DNA of 64,000 nucleotides, taken from the NCBI RefSeq assembly GCF_021025955.1, contig NZ_JAJNCL010000013.1, positions 1 to 64,000 of the forward strand, given 5' to 3'. Shown one piece after another: positions 59,536 through 64,000 of the stretch (positions are counted from its first letter, which is position 1; each line of letters opens with the position of its first letter). This DNA comes from Rhodococcus qingshengii (GTDB lineage Bacteria > Actinomycetota > Actinomycetes > Mycobacteriales > Mycobacteriaceae). The notes under the pieces were generated by a model. That model saw only the letters and a list, made by a program, of their open reading frames with translations, made no database searches and was not told the origin of the DNA. Both the position numbers and the translations under genes were made by a program.

Positions 59536-61074
59536 GTGTTTCCAGGAAATTTTGTCCAGTCCACGCCGGACAAGCCCGCCGTCATTCGCCCCGCGACGGG
59601 TGAGTCCATCACCTATCGGGAACTCGACGAACGTTCGACGCAGTTGGCGCGATACTTCCGAAGTGTCGGTGCCAAGCCTGGAGACCACGTCGCTCTCATC
59701 TCGAACAACGATCTCCGCGCGTTCGAGGTGTACTGGGCAGCATTGAGATCAGGTCTCTACATCACTGCGGTGAACTGGCATCTCACGGCTGCGGAGACCG
59801 CCTACATCGTCGACGACTGCGAGGCGACAATTCTGGTGGCGTCGGGGCAGGCGTCGGCAGCAGTTCCGTTGGACGAGAAGCTGATTCCGCGCGTGCGTCA
59901 CCGATTGGTGTACGGCGGCGCCCTCGAGGGTTTCGACGACTACGAGGATGCGGTCGATGCTCAGTCCGCCGATCCACTCGACTCGCAGCCACGTGGGGCT
60001 GACATGCTGTATTCGTCAGGAACCACTGGGAGGCCGAAGGGGATCAAGGGAGACCTTCCGGAGGGCGAGGTGGACACCACCATGGATCCGTACACCGCTG
60101 TGTTCGCGCCGATGTACGGGTTCGATTCCGACACAGTTTATTTGTGCCCGGCTCCGGTCTATCACGCGGCGCCCCTGCGCTTTTGCGGCGTGATCAATTC
60201 AGTCGGCGGAACCGTGATCTTGATGGATGCATTCGAAGCCGAAACCGCGCTGGAGTTGATCGGTGAATATGCTGTGACGCACAGTCAGTGGGTACCGACG
60301 ATGTTCGTTCGAATGTTGAAACTTCCGAAGGAGACCCGCGATCGTTACGACGTCTCGACGGTGAAAGTCGCCATTCACGCGGCTGCTCCCTGCCCGCCCG
60401 AAGTGAAGACGGCAATGATCGACTGGTGGGGTCCGGTGATCCACGAGTATTACGCCTCGACCGAGGGCTCGGGCGCCACTTTCATCAACAGCGAGCAGGC
60501 TTTGTCTCATCCGGGTTCCGTCGGTCGTGACGGAGTGATGGGGATCGTGCACATCTGTGACGACGCCGGGCGTGATCTTCCGGTCGGCGAGATCGGTACC
60601 GTGTTCTGGGAGCGGGAGACTCTGCCATTCCGGTACCACAACGATCCTGAGAAAACGGTTGCCGCGCAGCATCCGGATCATCCGACGTGGACGACGAGTG
60701 GAGATATCGGCTATATCGACTCCGAGCGTTTCCTTTATCTGACCGACCGTGCGGCATTCACGATTATCTCTGGTGGCGTCAATATCTATCCGCAGGAGTC
60801 CGAGAACATCCTTACTTTGCACCCGAAGGTGTTCGACGTGGCGGTCATCGGTGTTCCCGATGAAGAAATGGGCGAACAGGTCAAGGCGGTTGTCCAACTG
60901 GCGGAGGGAGTCGAGCCGAGTGCCCATGTCGCCGAGGAATTGCTGGAATACGTTCGCAGCCAGGTTGCACATTTCAAAGCTCCGAGAAGCATCGACTTTG
61001 CCGACGAATTGCCTAGGACCGCGACAGGAAAGCTCGTAAAGCACAAGTTGCGGTCTCAATATGTGAGCAGTTGA
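59536..61074 (+). CDS. Acyl-CoA synthetase (FadD4-like)
   Basis: A 512-residue adenylate-forming ligase. YSSGTTGRPKGIKG (A3), EYYASTEGSG (A5), TSGDIGYIDSERFLYLTDR (A7) and the C-terminal PRTATGKLVKHKLR with the catalytic lysine are present. The inserted MDPYTAVFAPMYGFDSDTVYLCPAP block is typical of the FadD4-type actinobacterial ligases. Substrate: a carboxylic acid activated to the CoA thioester, chain length not known. GTG 59536 has GAGGAG upstream. It stands alone. Confidence 0.88.
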   Translation: MFPGNFVQSTPDKPAVIRPATGESITYRELDERSTQLARYFRSVGAKPGDHVALISNNDLRAFEVYWAALRSGLYITAVNWHLTAAETAYIVDDCEATILVASGQASAAVPLDEKLIPRVRHRLVYGGALEGFDDYEDAVDAQSADPLDSQPRGADMLYSSGTTGRPKGIKGDLPEGEVDTTMDPYTAVFAPMYGFDSDTVYLCPAPVYHAAPLRFCGVINSVGGTVILMDAFEAETALELIGEYAVTHSQWVPTMFVRMLKLPKETRDRYDVSTVKVAIHAAAPCPPEVKTAMIDWWGPVIHEYYASTEGSGATFINSEQALSHPGSVGRDGVMGIVHICDDAGRDLPVGEIGTVFWERETLPFRYHNDPEKTVAAQHPDHPTWTTSGDIGYIDSERFLYLTDRAAFTIISGGVNIYPQESENILTLHPKVFDVAVIGVPDEEMGEQVKAVVQLAEGVEPSAHVAEELLEYVRSQVAHFKAPRSIDFADELPRTATGKLVKHKLRSQYVSS

Positions 61075-61097
61075 TCCTCCGGTGAAATACTAGGACA

Positions 61098-61327
61098 TCA
61101 GAGTAATTCTGCGAGATAGTCGGCAAGGACCTGCGCGTGGCTGTATCGCAGGTCCTTGCTTGCTGTCAGTAGAACAACGGGTCGAGAATCCGATGCCGGT
61201 GCGATGCGTACTGCAGGTTTTCGCGTTTGACGCCGCGCGGCCAGAGTCGGTCGACGAGGAGACGGACGGCGTTACATTCGGAAGCTGGTTCGTAAACTCG
61301 CTCGACGGTGATTATTCGGCGCGTCAT
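61098..61327 (-). pseudogene. Decayed DUF488 gene with an internal deletion
   Basis: From ATG 61327 (AAAGG upstream) the frame gives the DUF488 N-terminus: ITVERVYEPASE and VRLLVDRLWPRGVKRENL. After about 45 codons it runs into a short nonsense tail and stops at 61166. In a shifted frame just downstream, VLLTASKDLRYSHAQVLADYLAELL, the family's C-terminal end, is intact and stops at 61098. About 60 residues of the middle are missing, so the gene has lost its core through a deletion with a frame change. Confidence 0.8.
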
Positions 61328-61601
61328 TCTCATGCCTTTTCGTCTTTCGGCCGTTTCAAATAGTGGAATAGCCCGCCATTCGAGTGTGATCGGCCTCACA
61401 GTAGGCTTCTTGGGGTATGTCCAAACATACTGTTCGGACTCGATTCAGATGGAGAAAGTGCGTCGTCGGTTTCCCTACGCCGCGGTAACTCTGGCTACTA
61501 TCAGTCACCATTCACCCAAAAGCGGGTCATCTTCCGCTCATCACATGCTGGTTGCCGCTCGTCGCAGCAGGCGAACCACCAACCGCAGAAGGTAATGGAA
61601 A

Positions 61602-62711
61602 ATGGAAACATCGAAGAGCGCACAAGTGCGTCCGACGGTCGGCGTCCCTCGAGAATCGAGTGATGGTGAGCGTCGGGTCGCATTGGTGCCGAAAATTGTG
61701 TCCGCTTTGATCGGCAAGGGCGTCGACGTAGTCGTCGAGTCCGGGGCCGGTCTCGGGGCGTTGATTCCCGACGAGTTGTACACCGCTGCCGGCGCGAAGA
61801 TCGGCGATCCGTGGACTGCTGACGTGGTGGTCAAGGTTGCGCCTCCGTCGACAGAAGAGATCGCCCGGATCAGCACCGGCGCGAAGCTCATCGGTTTCCT
61901 GAATCCGCGTAATGCGGACAACCGCATCGCCGAGTTGAAGGCCGCCGGCATCGAGGGATACGCCGTGGAGGCGATTCCCCGTATCTCCCGAGCGCAGGTG
62001 ATGGACGCGTTGTCCTCACAGGCGAACGTGTCCGGGTACAAGGCTGTTCTGTTGGCAGCGTCGGAGTCGACGCGGTTCTTCCCCATGCTCACCACCGCTG
62101 CAGGCACGGTGAAGCCTGCGACGGTTCTGGTGCTCGGAGTGGGTGTGGCAGGTCTGCAGGCGCTGGCGACAGCCAAGCGCCTCGGTGGCCGCGCTACCGG
62201 GTACGACGTGCGCCCTGAGGTCGCCGACCAGGTGCGCTCGGTGGGTGCACAGTGGCTCGACCTCGGAATCGATGCGGCGGGCGAGGGTGGATACGCCCGC
62301 GAGCTGACCGACGAGGAGCGCGCGAAACAGCAGCAGGCACTCGAAGATGCGATCAAGGGCTTCGACGTCGTGATCACCACGGCTCTGGTTCCGGGTCGCC
62401 CCGCGCCGCGCCTGGTCACCGCTGCCGCGGTCGAAGGCATGAAGCCGGGCAGTGTCGTGGTCGACCTCGCGGGTGAAACCGGTGGTAACTGCGAGCTGAC
62501 CGAGCCGGGTCAAACCGTCGTCAAGCACGGCGTGACCATTTGCTCTCCGCTGAATTTGCCGGCGTCCATGCCTGAGCATGCGTCTGAGTTGTACTCGAAG
62601 AACATTTCCGCGCTGATCGAACTGATGTTGGTGGAAGGTGCATTGGCGCCTGATTTCTCCGACGAGGTTCTGGCCGGTGCGTGCGTCACCCGTGAAGAGA
62701 AGGGCGCCTGA
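61602..62711 (+). CDS. pntAA: NAD(P) transhydrogenase, alpha subunit 1
   Basis: A 369-residue soluble domain I (NAD-binding) of the proton-translocating transhydrogenase. VGVPRESSDGERRVALVP at the start, LIGFLNPRNADNRIAELK, and the Rossmann VLVLGVGVAGLQALATAKRLGG are clear; VVDLAGETGGNCELTEPG follows. The alpha chain is split into PntAA and PntAB, as in Rhodospirillum and mycobacteria. The enzyme links proton flow to hydride transfer from NADH to NADP. Its stop overlaps the pntAB start. Confidence 0.93.
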   Translation: METSKSAQVRPTVGVPRESSDGERRVALVPKIVSALIGKGVDVVVESGAGLGALIPDELYTAAGAKIGDPWTADVVVKVAPPSTEEIARISTGAKLIGFLNPRNADNRIAELKAAGIEGYAVEAIPRISRAQVMDALSSQANVSGYKAVLLAASESTRFFPMLTTAAGTVKPATVLVLGVGVAGLQALATAKRLGGRATGYDVRPEVADQVRSVGAQWLDLGIDAAGEGGYARELTDEERAKQQQALEDAIKGFDVVITTALVPGRPAPRLVTAAAVEGMKPGSVVVDLAGETGGNCELTEPGQTVVKHGVTICSPLNLPASMPEHASELYSKNISALIELMLVEGALAPDFSDEVLAGACVTREEKGA

Positions 62712-63034
62712 TGTACACATCACTTCTGGCGAACATCGCGATCCTGGTGTTGTCCGGGTTCGTCGGTTTCGCTGTGATCTCCAAAGTTCCGAACACCCTG
62801 CACACCCCGTTGATGTCCGGTACGAACGCCATCCACGGCATCGTCGTCCTGGGTGCATTGGTCGTCCTGGGCAAGGTGCACGACCCCTCGATCGGGTTGC
62901 AGATCATCTTGTTCGTCGCCCTCGTCTTCGGAACCGTGAACGTCGTCGGTGGTTTTGTGGTCACGGACCGCATGTTGGCGATGTTCAAGGCCAAGCCGGC
63001 CGCCAAGTCTGTGTCGAAGGATGGTGACCAGTAA
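62711..63034 (+). CDS. pntAB: NAD(P) transhydrogenase, alpha subunit 2
   Basis: A 107-residue membrane subunit with three helices (LLANIAILVLSGFVGFAVI; the GTNAIHGIVVLGALVVLG segment, conserved in the family; and the FVALVFGTVNVVGGFVV segment ending VTDRML). It provides part of the proton channel. ATG 62711 overlaps the pntAA stop and the stop overlaps the pntB start, so all three are co-translated. Confidence 0.92.
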   Translation: MYTSLLANIAILVLSGFVGFAVISKVPNTLHTPLMSGTNAIHGIVVLGALVVLGKVHDPSIGLQIILFVALVFGTVNVVGGFVVTDRMLAMFKAKPAAKSVSKDGDQ

Positions 63035-64000
63035 TGGAATACCTGGTCAATGCGCTTTACATTGTCGCGTTCTCGATGTTCATCTACGGCCTCATGGGTC
63101 TTACCGGCCCGAAGACAGCAGTCCGCGGCAACCAGATCGCCGCGGTCGGCATGCTCATCGCCGTCGTTGCAACTCTGATCTCCATTCGTGATGCGGAGAT
63201 GGGGAACTGGATCCTCATCGCTGCCGGCCTTGTCATCGGTGTCGTGCTCGGTGTGCCGCCGGCGCTCCGCACGAAGATGACGGCCATGCCGCAGTTGGTG
63301 GCACTGTTCAACGGTGTCGGCGGCGGCACGGTCGCGTTGATCGCGTACGCGGAATTCCTGGACTCGGACGGGTTCACCGCATTTCAGCACGGCGAGTCGC
63401 CGACGGTGCATATCGTCATCGCATCGCTCTTTGCCGCGGTGATCGGATCGATCTCCTTCTGGGGCAGCGTGATCGCGTTCCTGAAACTGCAGGAAACTCT
63501 GCCCGGTCGTCCGATCGGAATCGGTAAGCTCCAGCAGCCGCTCAATGCTCTGCTGCTCATTGCCGCAATCGCGTTCTCGGTGATCATCGGTATCAAGGCG
63601 ATCTCGCCGGAAGGCCCGACCAGCTCACTGTGGATCGTCGGCGTGCTCGTGCTCTCGGGAATCCTCGGACTGATGGTCGTGCTGCCTATCGGCGGCGCGG
63701 ACATGCCCGTCGTCATCTCGCTGCTCAACGCTCTCACCGGTTTGTCGGCTGCTGCTGCAGGTTTGGCACTCAACAACCAGGCGATGATTGTCGCCGGCAT
63801 GATCGTCGGTGCTTCGGGCACCATCCTGACCAACCTCATGGCCAAGGCCATGAACCGGTCTATCCCGGCCATCGTCGCCGGCGGCTTCGGTGGCGGCGGC
63901 GGAGAAGCGCCTTCCTCCGACGGCGTCGTGCGCACGGCAAAGGCGACCTCGGCGGCCGACGCGGCTATCCAGATGGCCTACGCCAACCAGGTCATCGTCG
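63034..64000 (+). CDS. pntB: NAD(P) transhydrogenase, beta subunit (partial)
   Basis: The first 322 codons of PntB, cut by the window edge; the full protein is about 470-480 residues. Eight or so transmembrane helices are visible (YLVNALYIVAFSMFIYGLMG, VGGGTVALIAYAEFL, GGADMPVVISLLNALTGLSAAAAG), then the start of domain III after the Gly-rich GGFGGGGGEA loop. Domain III, which binds NADP, is mostly outside the window. It begins in overlap with the pntAB stop codon (TAATG). Confidence 0.93.
   Translation, partial: MEYLVNALYIVAFSMFIYGLMGLTGPKTAVRGNQIAAVGMLIAVVATLISIRDAEMGNWILIAAGLVIGVVLGVPPALRTKMTAMPQLVALFNGVGGGTVALIAYAEFLDSDGFTAFQHGESPTVHIVIASLFAAVIGSISFWGSVIAFLKLQETLPGRPIGIGKLQQPLNALLLIAAIAFSVIIGIKAISPEGPTSSLWIVGVLVLSGILGLMVVLPIGGADMPVVISLLNALTGLSAAAAGLALNNQAMIVAGMIVGASGTILTNLMAKAMNRSIPAIVAGGFGGGGGEAPSSDGVVRTAKATSAADAAIQMAYANQVIV

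Noticed and set aside
1-64000. CRISPR array, prophage, integrative element or insertion sequence
   Set aside because: I found no regularly spaced repeat array, integrase, transposase, phage structural gene or tRNA attachment site. The pRiA4b-type proteins alone are not evidence of mobility.

Overview
The window is high-GC actinobacterial chromosome, most likely from a Rhodococcus of the erythropolis/qingshengii type (inference). Supporting signs are a secreted mycolyltransferase-type esterase, DUF3558 lipoproteins, a mycothiol-type DinB/MDMPI protein, a cpdA/cpsY gene pair arranged like Rv0805/Rv0806c of M. tuberculosis, several apparently leaderless genes, and short actinobacterial intergenic repeats. 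I see no tRNA, rRNA, CRISPR array, insertion sequence or phage. The scars present are three decayed or frameshifted genes and a truncated monooxygenase fragment.

Layout. 0-12 kb: a pRiA4b ORF-3-like protein, TerD, a large SWIM-SNF2 helicase, a mycolyltransferase, an Excalibur protein, a dicarboxylate symporter, CpdA phosphodiesterase and a Stealth phosphotransferase (CpsY). 12-19 kb: a small secreted protein with a frame break, an NTF2-like protein and a TauD-type dioxygenase, then a divergent module of an ornithine-racemase/arginase-like fusion facing an amino-acid permease and a tandem universal stress protein. 19-28 kb: an MBL hydrolase, a luciferase-like oxidoreductase, a DEDDh exonuclease with a shifted C-terminus, an alpha/beta hydrolase with a long Gly/Ala-rich hydrophobic stretch, an EF-hand lipoprotein, a YbjN-type protein and a second pRiA4b protein. 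28-35 kb: a sodium:solute symporter with a 43-residue partner, MarR-FadD15, two small DNA-binding proteins, and a flavoprotein-ferredoxin pair.

35-42 kb holds two copies of a cassette (DUF3558 lipoprotein plus a WXG100-sized helical protein), each behind the same conserved promoter-like element. They bracket a minus-strand redox-signalling block: a UBP zinc finger, a cyclic-nucleotide-binding histidine kinase, and a response regulator fused to a thioredoxin-reductase-like flavoprotein that lacks its CxxC. 42-50 kb: a type II lumazine synthase (RibH2), an Lrp regulator divergent from valine dehydrogenase, a methyltransferase, an exported acetamidase/formamidase, a second YbjN-type protein, a Ser/Thr-rich exported protein and a B-lectin/LysM protein.

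50-54 kb is a complete thiamine-salvage operon on the minus strand: TPP riboswitch, tenA, then substrate-binding protein, permease and ATPase, joined by overlapping genes. 54-64 kb: carboxylesterase, MFS transporter, GNAT, an unknown small protein, an S51 peptidase, a DinB/MDMPI protein, an acyl-CoA ligase, a decayed DUF488 gene, and the start of the proton-translocating transhydrogenase operon pntAA-pntAB-pntB, which runs off the right edge.

The best candidates for something undescribed are the racemase-arginase fusion with its permease, the duplicated lipoprotein/helical-protein cassettes, and the redox two-component block lying between them. All family calls were made by eye from motifs. 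No database search was run.
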